A DNA stretch of 64,000 nucleotides from Yarrowia lipolytica (taxonomy: Eukaryota; Ascomycota; Dipodascomycetes; Dipodascales): positions 3,169,001 through 3,233,000 of the forward strand of contig NC_090775.1 in the NCBI RefSeq assembly GCF_001761485.1, given 5' to 3'. The notes below the pieces were generated by a model. The model was not told the origin of the DNA. It ran no database searches and was given only the letters and a program-made list of their open reading frames with translations. Of this stretch, positions 10,058-19,518 are shown piece after piece. The translations under genes were made by a program, and so were the position numbers. The first letter of the stretch is position 1, and each line of letters begins with the position of its first letter.

Positions 10058-10897
10058 CTATTTGACGGCCTTCTTAACGTCCTCCTTGTACTCCTCAGCC
10101 TTCTCCTTGGCATCGTCAGCAACATCCTCAGCCTTGTCGGCAGCGTCCTCAGCGGCATCAGCAGCACTCTTCTTGGCCTCATCGAATTTGCCCTTTGTCT
10201 TCTCCTTGATCTCGTCAGCAGTGCTCTTGACCTCGGCCTTGAGCTCCTGAGAGTGCTGCTTAGCCTCAGCCTTTGCTTCCTTCAGTCGGTCCTCCTCCTC
10301 CTTCACAAGCTCCTTCCAGTCATCGCTGTGCTCAAGCTGGACGTGGTGGTGGTGAACCTTTCCATCCTTTCCAAGGAAGTCTCGAGAGTTGTTACCGCCG
10401 CCAAGGTTATCACTGGCAGAGAAAGCAAGAGTGGCAAACAGAAGAATGATTGTGGAGGCCTGGGCGTACATTCGAGCCTGGACAATCTTCTGGGTACTAG
10501 TCATGTACTTGTCTCGGAAAACATACCACATGGAACCAGCCATGGAAACAACCCAACCACCAAAGACACACTTGTACTTGTGTTCCTTGAGGTAGTGCAT
10601 GAATCCGGCTTGCTGCTCTTTTCGGTGCTCCATGTCGAGATATGCACCAGAGTACTTCTTGTCGTCATATGCCTCTCCAGCCTTCTCAGCACCAATTGAG
10701 AAACCAGCCAGACCGGGGACAATGCCGGTTCCGACCTTTACTGTTGCACTCATGTTTCCAAACAGATGAGGCTGTCGCTTCTTGAGAGTGAATGCCAGAC
10801 CGATACCCAGCAGGGCACCGACACCAGCGCCCTTGATACCGCCAATCAGACAGGTGTGGTTGTATTCTTTGATTTCTTCGGGAGTAGCGACTTTCAT
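10058..10897 (-). CDS. RCF2-like HIG1-domain protein with long charged C-terminal helix
   Basis: A paralogue of RCF2, whose family stabilises respiratory III-IV supercomplexes and tunes cytochrome oxidase in the mitochondrial inner membrane. Shared features with the neighbour at 12679 are the start MKVATPEE, glycine-rich membrane helices (GGIKGAGVGALLGIGLAF), the HYLKEHKYKCVFGGWVVSMAGS helix and the HIG1 signature QKIVQARMYAQ followed by a last membrane segment. Unlike that neighbour it continues for about 95 residues of Lys/Glu/Ala/Asp-rich sequence (for example DAADKAEDVADDAKEKAEEY) that should form a long amphipathic helix of LEA-like composition, and it has an HHHH run before it. It is 279 aa against about 200 for the family. 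Codon bias suggests high expression. Confidence 0.82.
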   Translation of the reverse strand: MKVATPEEIKEYNHTCLIGGIKGAGVGALLGIGLAFTLKKRQPHLFGNMSATVKVGTGIVPGLAGFSIGAEKAGEAYDDKKYSGAYLDMEHRKEQQAGFMHYLKEHKYKCVFGGWVVSMAGSMWYVFRDKYMTSTQKIVQARMYAQASTIILLFATLAFSASDNLGGGNNSRDFLGKDGKVHHHHVQLEHSDDWKELVKEEEDRLKEAKAEAKQHSQELKAEVKSTADEIKEKTKGKFDEAKKSAADAAEDAADKAEDVADDAKEKAEEYKEDVKKAVK

Positions 10898-11232
10898 TGT
10901 GTAATGTGTAGGAAATGTGTTTGTGTGATGATGAGAGAAGACTGAAACCGGGAAATCAACCTCTACTTATACGCAAAACCGTCGTCTAGACGCCTTGTAA
11001 TTTGCTACACTATATCAACATCAGACTTTGGCTTGCTGCAGAGGTCTGTAATGTGCGGTCAGCAGTATACCACATACAACAAATTGCTGTGACGCTTGGA
11101 AATACACATCTAAATTATAGGTATGGGTTATTCTCAAGGGTTTAAATTGATTTCTGGCCGTTTAAATCAAGCCAGCAGCCTCGTTCGTCGTCCCAGGACC
11201 TCTAGTGTCCTCCCCGAACTGTTCCCAGTGTC

Positions 11233-11427
11233 GTGCGGCTCGGAAATATATCTTCTCTAAACAGAGTTCCGGTAGCCTCTATGTTGTGCGGCTCGTTAAT
11301 TGCGGTTTTTCAGGGCACCACCCAGATACCCATTTGGTGCGGCTCGTGAATGGGTCCCCGAAGGAATGCACTTCATGGACCACTCAGACATCATACAACG
11401 AATCTAACTGATATGTTATGCGGCTCG
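11233..11427 (+). repeat. Cluster of four TGCGGCTCG motifs
   Basis: Exact TGCGGCTCG occurs at 11234, 11287, 11338 and 11419, spaced 53, 51 and 81 bp. The first three share the longer GTGCGGCTCGNNAAT. A fifth exact copy is at 11911, a one-mismatch copy at 11953, and the 8-base core recurs at about 10006. The DNA between copies does not align, so this is a dispersed motif rather than a tandem repeat. The cluster is 340-530 bp upstream of the HIG1 paralogue start, consistent with a transcription factor site. Confidence 0.7.
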
Positions 11428-12665
11428 CGTCTTCCGCTGCAACGTCTTCGCGTTTCTTTGGCAACTACACCGTTGAGCACTCTGTTATTATGACCTGTCT
11501 ATATGCCGTCAGATAAGCATTGACATGCAGAAAGCCAGCTAGCGTTCATTCGCTCCCCTCTCGTCTAAGCACGCCCCGTTGCAATTGCATAAACAGTTAG
11601 AGGCCGTGGATGAGTGAACGAGAGCGGGCCAATGTTCCATAACCTTCCAACGACTCTCAGACACTTACTGTAATCGCAGAGTGTAACGCTCCAAGTCTAT
11701 TGCACTTCGGACGGGAAAGGAAGGCATCTCCACATTAGCCCTCCGTGCTCCTTGTAAACGATAGGTTACACTAATTCGTTGAAATGGGCTTTATCTACCG
11801 TACTACTCCATTGTACTGTACGTACAAAACGGTATGTAGCTGCTGGTAGTTTCTGCGTCTTCTCCACACACCATGCTGCTCTCCCACATTTTCTCTACTG
11901 CTGCCTTGGTTGCGGCTCGGCACAGCCTTTCAATACCAACCTTGTCGTGGGCTGCGGCTCATGAAAGAGACCAAAACGGAAGAATATAACGGATCCTCCG
12001 TCCATCTGACATCTGTACATTATTTATTTGTTCCAACACATATGTGTCATGGCATCGGAGTTCTTTAACCGATCTCTGGCTTACATTGATTTTTTGTCTC
12101 AATTTTTTAAGGTCTTGTGCTTTTGCTATAACGCATCTGGATTGCGATCTCTCATTTCTTTTGACCGTTTTTTTCGATCGCGAAAATACACACTACTTGT
12201 ACCGCAATAAGTTCGTCAAGTGAAACCCCCCTTGATATTACATCATTGCGCATGAATTGAGATGATACCTGGCGTTTAGTCCTTATGAACATTTACAGTC
12301 ACACTACAAGTAATTAGCTACATATATCATCAGAAGCCGTAATAATTAGCGCCGTTAACCACACCCGTATGTACGAAAATGTGCATGAGGGATATTCACT
12401 TGTACAGGATTATTACTAAATCCGGAGATTGCAGCACGCAAGTGGTATCATTTTTTGTAGCGTCAGAAAGGTATTCGTACGAGTACGAGTTCAATAGTAT
12501 GTACATACTTGTAGTTATCCTTCTATACTTGGGTAGATTCCGTGCAGAGTGGTGATGTGGCAAGTACGGGTTTAAGACACGTTCCCAGGATATAGCCGTT
12601 CAAGTACAAGTACTGTATACAACTATTGATTATGGATCATGGGCAATGTTTTTCTATTAGTCTAG

Positions 12666-12673
12666 TATGTACA
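12666..12673 (-). promoter_or_regulatory. UGUACAUA (Puf3-type) 3' UTR word after RCF2
   Basis: On the minus strand TGTACATA lies about six bases beyond the RCF2 stop codon and matches UGUANAUA. Confidence 0.4.
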
Positions 12674-12678
12674 ATAAA

Positions 12679-13287
12679 TTAGTTCTTAGCAGCGTTGAGT
12701 CGAGCCTCCTCGTCCTCAAGCATTCGCTTCCAAGCATCCTTCTGGTAGTCGTAAGACTTGATCTGGACGGGGTGCTTCTCCTCGTACATGGTGAGACCAA
12801 GGGTACCGAGCAGGAGTACGACAGTGAGGGCCTGGGCGTACATTCGAGCCTGAACCACCTTCTGGGGTTGAGTCATGATCTTGTCTCGGTTAATGAGCCA
12901 GAGAGAACCTCCGACGGAAGCAGCCCATGCGCCGACAATCATCTTGTATTTGTTCTGAGAAACGTAGTAGAGGATTCGCTGGGAAGTGGGAAGAGCCTGG
13001 ATCTCCTTCTGTCGGGCAATCTCATCGGGGTGGAGGTCACCAAACTTGTAGGCCTCTCGGTCATAAGCAAAAGATCGCTGCTCAGCAGAAAAGACCATAC
13101 CAATGGAGGCGGGAGCGAGCACAGTGAAGGCCTTGGCGAAACCTCCGTAAGTTCGGTAGACAGGTCGCTTTCGAGCAGCATACAGAAGACCGAAACCAAC
13201 AACGGTACCGATACCAAGACCGACAAAGCCGTGCTTGAGAATATCGTTGTAGAAATCGTTGGTTTGTTCCTTAGTAACGAGCTTCAT
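12679..13287 (-). CDS. RCF2: Respiratory supercomplex factor 2 (HIG1 domain)
   Basis: Inner-membrane protein of the mitochondrial respiratory chain that associates with complexes III and IV. The start MKLVTKEQ, the two membrane helices flanking a soluble stretch, QNKYKMIVGAWAASVGGSLW and the HIG1 signature QKVVQARMYAQALTVVLLLGT followed by GLTMYEEKHP align with yeast Rcf2. The start is placed at ATG 13285-13287; the frame continues upstream but that part is asparagine-rich and unlike the family. The product is 202 aa, which fits the family. It lies on the same strand as the longer HIG1 paralogue 1.8 kb downstream. Confidence 0.9.
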   Translation of the reverse strand: MKLVTKEQTNDFYNDILKHGFVGLGIGTVVGFGLLYAARKRPVYRTYGGFAKAFTVLAPASIGMVFSAEQRSFAYDREAYKFGDLHPDEIARQKEIQALPTSQRILYYVSQNKYKMIVGAWAASVGGSLWLINRDKIMTQPQKVVQARMYAQALTVVLLLGTLGLTMYEEKHPVQIKSYDYQKDAWKRMLEDEEARLNAAKN

Positions 13288-14077
13288 GTTGTTTGTGTTG
13301 TTGTTGTTTTGATTGTGGAGGGGGGTTTGTGATGTATGTGAATACTGGTTGTCAAAAGTGGCTGAAAATCGTCTTTTTATAATAGTGCAATTTTTAGGTT
13401 GTGTGTGCCCGGCATGTTCCGTGATCGCGCCACAATCCAAACATCAAACTCTAATACAATTAAGCTCAGGTAATTGTGGCTTGTGACTCAGAGTATTACT
13501 AACTCTTCGGAAGTGGCGGAAATGGCGGGTTTCCTGTATCAAACGATACAACACAGCTAATGCTATGAAACCACTTTTAATAAACTACTCTAAACATCCC
13601 ATTTACTATGATATCAATAAAGACACAAATAAATTACGCCACAATTTCTCTTTTTCCTCTTTCCAAATGTTGCTATTTTTGCCGTATGCGGCGCTTCAAT
13701 TTTTTCCGCTACGTCATGCAGTCTAGACCATTCGATTTGTGGCGCACGGACTGGCTCTCTTTCGATACAGACAACCGCAAGTATCCGTAACAAAGACATA
13801 AGGTTTCAGCCACGGCATTTCAGCGGAAGCCAGTAGCACACAAAGAAACTCTTAGCCACCACACAAAAACGGCAAAAAAGCTCCGAGCATACAAAACAAG
13901 ACCGGATGACAATGAGAATCGGACCATAAATACAAAAGTAATAGCAGATAATCGATTTTTATATACAGCTACTTCTTTACCCGTGTGCTTGTTTCACCTC
14001 CTGGTCGGTGTCTGAGAGAAGAAAAAAATAAGGAGCTTGGCACCCGACGGAACTCCTTCCGATCCCTAGCCACAGAC
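13288..14077. other. Intergenic between RCF2 and the subtilisin gene
   Basis: About 790 bp holding the RCF2 promoter and the 3' side of the protease gene. I see no open frame with family features, no RNA gene and no strong repeat. Confidence 0.5.
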
Positions 14078-15456
14078 CTAAAACCGATTAGACGCGATTA
14101 TATTTTTGGTGAAGGGTCTCATCTGCACCGCCATGCGTGGAATCTGGTCATATGTGGCTACTCTGAGCAGTTCGGGAAAGACCTCGTCTGCCGGAACCCC
14201 TTGAGCAAGCATTGTCCCCACGACACCAGCCACAATTGGTGCTGCCATCGATGTACCGGATAAAGCCATTGTTCCATCTGTGTTAGAATGACAACGTGGT
14301 GTGTCAACATATTCAAGTTGGGTAGGTACTTACAGTCGTTGCTGAGGGACTGGACAAAGACCCCTGAGGCGAAGATGTCAACACAGCTGCCGTAGTTGCT
14401 GAAGCTGGCGATGGTGTCGCCCCTGTCGTCAATAGCACCAACAGTAATGGACTTGCTAGACGATGCTGGACTCGATGTACATGCAGGGACGCCACTATTG
14501 CCTGCAGCCACGACCACTGGCAGGCCTGAGTCCACGGCTGCGTCGATTGCATCGTTCAGGAGACGGTTGTAGGTTGCACCAAGCGAAAGGTTGGCGACTG
14601 CGACCAGGTCCCTGCGTGCCCGGTCATTCGCCGCAAAGTCAATCCCTGCGATGACCTGCGAAAGTGACCCATCGCCGTTTCGCCCGAGAACCTTGACTTC
14701 GATAATGTTAATCCGCTTCGCCACGCCATAAGTTCGAGAGCCAACCAGGCCTGCAACATGAGTTCCATGACCGTTGGTGTCACCTGACCCTTCTCCCGTG
14801 AAGTCTGCTCCAGCCTTGGCTCTGCCTCCAAACTCGGGGTGATCAACGTTAATGCCTGTGTCAATCACGTACGCATGGACGTTCTCGGTGTTATATGGGT
14901 TATGCACAAACCACAGCGGCGAATTGGTGCCAAGAGGCGGCGATGGCGCGTCGTCTGCAGGGACAGTTCCAGAGACATCATCATCTGGAAGTCTTCTTCG
15001 AGACCAGAGTCGCGCCAGATGTCTGGGGGCGTCGTTCTGTCTGAGACGGCTGGAAGGGAATCGTTGAGTGGTATGGACCATGACGTCAGGACTGATGTCT
15101 ACGACCCAGGGACATCGTCGCAGAGTCGATAAAAAGCTGGAATCAAACGCCCCACTGAATCCTTTAAACTTGCCGAACGCAAAAGTAGATTTAATATAAT
15201 CTTTGGCTTCCGGGTACACACCCAGGTATGCAGATACACTTGCAGTGTCTGCCAGCTTGACGATGAGGTCCAGCTTCCCGATGGGCAGGCTGGGCTGGAA
15301 GAGATTCTGTTGGGCCTGAAGTGGGTCATCAATGGTGAAGTTTCTGGGTTCTTCAATGATATCACGAATGTTGAGGGTATCGCCAGGATTAGAGGTATCT
15401 GGGACATCGAGAGCAAAGCCGACGGCTAGAAGGGTAAGTAGATGAAGCACTCTCAT
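14078..15456 (-). CDS. Secreted subtilisin-type serine protease (one intron)
   Basis: Proteinase K-like member of peptidase family S8, made as a preproprotein. It has a signal peptide (MRVLHLLTLLAVGFA), an inhibitor I9-like propeptide, then the catalytic Asp in YVIDTGINVDHPEF, His in NGHGTHVAG and Ser in SGTSMAAPIVAG. The oxyanion Asn is in VVVAAGNSG. The serine motif is reached only after splicing: exon 1 is 14334-15456 and exon 2 is 14078-14277, with a 56-nt intron (GTAAGT...CTAACACAG). The unspliced frame would run on into unrelated residues. The product is 440 aa, close to the secreted alkaline protease family of Yarrowia. It could act extracellularly or in the vacuole; the signal peptide without a clear retention motif favours secretion. 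Confidence 0.92.
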
Positions 15457-15974
15457 CAGTCAGTGGGGTTTCTCAGAAGGTATCTGTAGTGGTGTTGGTT
15501 AGCCAGGGGGTATCTTTTTTGTGTTGTGAACAGCGGTTGTTTAAGTGAATGTACAAGTAAGCCCCTGCGGTTTAGAGTGAAGGGTGGGTGGTTGGTAAAT
15601 GCATGCTACACGTGACCTCGTAACCAACCTACAAGTAGGACACTTACGTGTAAGCACCAAGATAGCGGATAATCAGATGCCCCTTACACAGGAAAGCCTT
15701 AATAGATATACTCAACAACTAATAATGGCAAAAAATAGTCCAGTGGGCAAAGAAATGGCTGCAAACAAGGAAGGATTTATACACGCTACTGTTTCAGCAG
15801 GCTAGATCAACCAATCACCATACAGCTGTGCACCGCCACAATCAAGACTCTACTTGTAGTAGACGATCAACTCGAACTAGTACTTGTGCCGTACTACGAA
15901 AGCTCTAATAACTAGCCCAAAGGCTCGTGGTTAATTATATATAGTGTACGTGTTGATGTTGTACATTGTGCCGC
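15457..15974. other. Intergenic between the subtilisin gene and VMA3
   Basis: 518 bp; promoter side of the protease and 3' side of VMA3. A TATATATAG run lies near 15937. No gene is supported. Confidence 0.5.
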
Positions 15975-16815
15975 TTAGCACTGCACGTCAGCACCGGCCT
16001 TGGAGTTGAGCAGAAGAGCAACAATAAGACCATAGAGACCCAGGACTTCGGCGAAAATGAGAATAAGAATCATACCAACGAAAAGTCGAGGCTGCTGTGC
16101 GGTACCTCGGACACCAGCGTCACCAACAATGCCAATAGCGAAGCCGGCAGCGAGACCGGACAGACCGACGGACAGACCAGCACCGAGCTGGATGAAACCG
16201 GCGTACAGAGAAGATTGCTGCTGGAGAGATCCGGAGATAAGGACGGAAACAACGAGACCGTAAATGGCAAGAATACCAGCCATAATCACGGGGACGGTGT
16301 TCTTGATGAGCAGGTCAGGTCGAAGGACGGAGGTAGCGCAAATACCAACACCAGACTTGGCGGTTCCGTAAGAAGCGCCGAAACAGGTGAAGACAATGGC
16401 GGCAGTGCAGCCGATGGCTCCAAAGAAGGGCTGAGTTAGTAAGGGTTTTGATTGAGTGAATGTTTCTGTAATTAGGGGGCGATGTGACTAGGTTGATGTC
16501 GTCGTGTCGTTGTCGTGCGTCGATAACTCGGACATGCCCACACTGTGTTATTCGCAAGCCATCACATGGAGGATTGCTATGAGCGTTGTTGTCGGTCTGC
16601 ATCCATCACACAGTCGATTTATGGCCTTCCATCGCCACAATTGTCGCATCCAGTCATCATGTCGCTTGCAATGTTCATGCAGCGACTTGTCGTCGAGTAC
16701 TTACAGCATAGACGGGGCTGAGTTAGTAAATGGATCCATTTCGGGGGACTGCAAGTATCGCAGTTGCGTGTCGCAGCGTAGATACTCACCAGAATTCAGT
16801 AGCAGTCAGAGCCAT
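15975..16815 (-). CDS. VMA3: V-ATPase proteolipid subunit c (three exons, one of 13 nt)
   Basis: Proton-carrying ring subunit of the vacuolar H+-ATPase with four membrane helices. It contains [40 protein letters not shown] and the last helix [18 protein letters not shown] with the essential glutamate. The full protein needs three exons: 16790-16815 (26 nt), 16705-16717 (13 nt) and 15975-16430. Splicing gives [20 protein letters not shown], which matches yeast Vma3 (CPVYAPFFGAIG). Both introns (72 and 274 nt) begin GTGAGT or GTAAGT and end in ACTAACTCAG. The product is 164 aa. Vma3 rather than Vma11 is favoured by the N-terminus. It diverges from SNU13. Confidence 0.96.
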
Positions 16816-17668
16816 CTTGTCCTTTTTGTGTGTTAGTGGTGAGTGATGTTGATACCTCAATCGATGACAAGCGTCGAACAGTGTGTGCTGTGACGAGGAG
16901 GCAACCGAATAGAGTTATGGTAGGGTAACTTAGGGGAGTTCCCAATGATAGCGCAGAGAGTAGAATAATGGTGCTGTTAGCGTCTGAGTTAAACTGGTGA
17001 TTAATGTCAATGACGGACGGAGGAATGTTGAAAGGTGGTCTCCAGATTGAGGTTCGAAGACAGCAGTGTTCATGTCATATGACCTGTCGTATCCATTTTA
17101 ATTCACCTTGCTGCGATCTAATGTTGTGTATTGGCGTGCGATTCGGTGACCCAGAAGTCTCACGCAAGAAACCGTTAATGCTTGTATGACTTCCGGTTTC
17201 AGGGACACTTACAACGGCTCATCTCAGCTCAATGAGATCCACTTTGTAGATAGACTGTGTCTTGAAATATTAGACTGCAAATATGATGCTGGGTTGGAGA
17301 CCTTATGATGAGAGATGGCTAAACTCACCACCGTACATCTAACTAACGCATAAGACACCAGAATTCTCATCGGAAAACACAATTACGCTTCTTGAGATAC
17401 CTACATTACATTGATTTCACTTTTTTCTCCAATATCTCCACCCCCACCTCCAAAACACTCTTTGCCACCATCCACTCAGACCATTAAACTCCATGCGTCT
17501 AACCACACCCTCCCATCTTAATAAGCACAGTGTACGTCGTCTTCTTTAGGGCAACCTTATTTGAAATTTTTGTCTGCATGTATTGGGATATTTTCCCACT
17601 TTGAATTCTTCTTCTCTAAGGCGAGCTTTGCAAGGAACCTTTACCACCAAACACACTAACCATCAAAA
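16816..17668. promoter_or_regulatory. Divergent promoter region of VMA3 and SNU13
   Basis: 853 bp between two outward-facing, highly expressed genes. No coding region is supported. GTGAGT and GTAAGT words on the minus strand near 17210 and 17326 could belong to a 5' UTR intron of VMA3, but no convincing acceptor next to its ATG is visible. Confidence 0.45.
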
Positions 17669-18049
17669 ATGTCTGAGCCCAACCCCAAGGCCTTCCCCCT
17701 CGCCGACGCTGCTCTCACCCAGCAGATTCTGGACATTGTCCAGCAGGCTACCCATCTTCGACAGCTCAAGAAGGGAGCCAACGAGGCCACCAAGACCCTC
17801 AACCGTGGTATCTCTGAGTTCATCATCATGGCCGCCGACGCCGAGCCCATCGAGATTCTTCTCCATCTCCCCCTCCTCTGTGAGGACAAGAACGTTCCCT
17901 ACATCTTCGTTCCTTCCAAGGTTGCCCTTGGCCGAGCCTGCGGTGTCTCTCGACCCGTTATCTCCGCCTCTGTCACCTCCAACGATGCTTCTCAGCTCAA
18001 GGACCAGATCATCCAGATGAAGGACAAGATCGAGCGACTTCTCATTTAA
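17669..18049 (+). CDS. SNU13: U4/U6 snRNP and box C/D snoRNP protein Snu13 (15.5K)
   Basis: L7Ae-family protein that binds kink-turns in U4 snRNA and in box C/D snoRNAs, nucleating both particles in the nucleus. The family signature [36 protein letters not shown] is split here as [19 protein letters not shown] followed by [19 protein letters not shown], and the tail [11 protein letters not shown] is also typical. The 126-aa length equals that of the yeast protein. No intron is needed and the codons are strongly biased. It diverges from VMA3. Confidence 0.96.
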   Translation: MSEPNPKAFPLADAALTQQILDIVQQATHLRQLKKGANEATKTLNRGISEFIIMAADAEPIEILLHLPLLCEDKNVPYIFVPSKVALGRACGVSRPVISASVTSNDASQLKDQIIQMKDKIERLLI

Positions 18050-18215
18050 TTTAATGTATTATATGACTTCGAACGGAAGCCAAGGGCGTAGATCTGAGCG
18101 GACAACAGCGGATTTTCTTCAACTAGGACTGTAGGCTTGGGTAGATGCGATCTTTAGTACACCATAGTGAATCGTCCTTCTTGTACTCGCATCACTTCGA
18201 TGATCTCTGTAGTAT

Positions 18216-18236
18216 GTATATATATATATATATATA
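18216..18236. repeat. (TA)n microsatellite
   Basis: About ten TA units in the 3' region of SNU13. Confidence 0.85.
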
Positions 18237-18337
18237 CAGTCCATGACTTAGGTTGGGTCAGATCAGTTCCTTGTCTCTTAGACATGAGATACAAGATGCC
18301 TCGGGGTAGTTAATTATTGTTTTTTCGCAGCCTTAGA

Positions 18338-18358
18338 TCACACACACACACACACACA
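18338..18358. repeat. (CA)n microsatellite
   Basis: About ten CA units upstream of the ES2-like gene. Confidence 0.85.
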
Positions 18359-18540
18359 AAAATGAACCAATACTAAGCATTTCCCTTTTTCTTTTCGGCT
18401 TCATTTTCAAAGTCGAAAAAAAAAAAATTCTTCCGGGACCCACTTTCGTTCTTTCAATGGCCAACGTCTATCAGCCGCACAACTGTTTGCCCTGCACTTC
18501 AGACTGCATATGAAGACAACAAACCTTGCCACAGCATGCC

Positions 18541-19344
18541 ATGAACAAACTAAAGCTGGTGAAGACGTCCAAGGAGCTGGCGCTTCAACAAAAGCGACAA
18601 GGCGGTGATGCCAGCTCAGATGAGCCGCCAAAGCAGCAGCTTCACATCACCGAACCTCCGTCGATTGTGGCGTCTGAAACAGGCAACCTCAAGTTGGTGG
18701 TCCCACAGACAATCTCAGAACACAACCAGCTGATTGTCAATGAGCCTGTGGCGCGCCAGAAACCGAGGAATCCTGTCAAGATACTGGACGAAGATGATTA
18801 CGCGCAAAAACTGAAGCAAATCATCGAATCTGGAGGAGATACAACGGCCTTTCAACAAAAACACACCACAGAAGATAACGCCTCGTTTCAGCAGCTGATC
18901 CAGGTGGATAACGCAAGAAGAGACGTGAAAACGGCCGACATATTCTCAACCACAAAGCTCGACAATGACTGGGACAAGCCCAACCCCAAAAGTGCCCTAT
19001 TCTTCAGACCAAAAGATATCCCCCAGGAACCGTCTCTTAGAGGAGAGATCGCCGTGGAAAATACCATTGTGGTGAAGGAGAATGTGGAGGTGGAGGACCC
19101 CAGCAAGAAGTCAGAACAGATTGCTGACGATATCATTGCTGCGGTGAAGGGCCCGCATGTTGATGGGTATCCGTTCGTGACCAAAAACACATATAAGATC
19201 GCTCCAGAGTCCAAGGAGTCCATGCTTTTGAGAAAACTCACTGCAAAGAAGACTGCCAAGGTCACCGGAGACGTGACTCCACGAGGTGACCTCTCTCCAG
19301 CAGGTAGAAACCTCCTGAACAAGATTTCAAAGAGGAGAAAGTGA
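18541..19344 (+). CDS. ES2 (DGCR14/Bis1)-like nuclear splicing factor
   Basis: The ES2 family is found in spliceosomal C complexes. Supporting motifs are KILDEDDYAQKLKQII, the TTEDNASFQQL box that corresponds to the family TSEDNxSF motif, and a C-terminal LSPAGRNLLNKISKRRK that corresponds to the conserved ending with a basic nuclear signal. The usual RDFFP following the first motif is absent: the sequence continues ESGGDTTAF instead. At 267 aa it is shorter than animal homologues. The start is ATG 18541 (MNKLKLVKTSK). It converges on the LMBR1-type gene 175 bp away. The call is by motif memory and could be wrong in detail. Confidence 0.7.
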   Translation: MNKLKLVKTSKELALQQKRQGGDASSDEPPKQQLHITEPPSIVASETGNLKLVVPQTISEHNQLIVNEPVARQKPRNPVKILDEDDYAQKLKQIIESGGDTTAFQQKHTTEDNASFQQLIQVDNARRDVKTADIFSTTKLDNDWDKPNPKSALFFRPKDIPQEPSLRGEIAVENTIVVKENVEVEDPSKKSEQIADDIIAAVKGPHVDGYPFVTKNTYKIAPESKESMLLRKLTAKKTAKVTGDVTPRGDLSPAGRNLLNKISKRRK

Positions 19345-19518
19345 TTTGTCCCTGACTCTCTACTATTTATTCATATTATTTATACATTATTCATTAAATC
19401 ACAACCACTACTGCCTCGTATAATGCTTCCTTGTCATATATCCATATTCTATTCATTCTATCACTGTCATTACTCATTAAAGGATCCTGGACTTGTGGGT
19501 CCGTTGGTCCTGGGTTGG

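Larger units (their letters stand above)
10898..12678. other. 1.8-kb upstream region of the RCF2-like paralogue
   Basis: No protein or known RNA gene is supported. It sits upstream of the HIG1 paralogue and downstream of RCF2. It contains a cluster of TGCGGCTCG motifs (listed separately) and GTAC-rich words near 12480-12620. Its length and motif content suggest a large regulatory region or an unannotated non-coding transcript. Confidence 0.5.
18050..18540. other. Intergenic between SNU13 and the ES2-like gene
   Basis: 491 bp with a TA microsatellite (18216-18236), a CA microsatellite (18338-18358) and a 12-base A run (18416-18427). No gene is supported. Confidence 0.6.
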
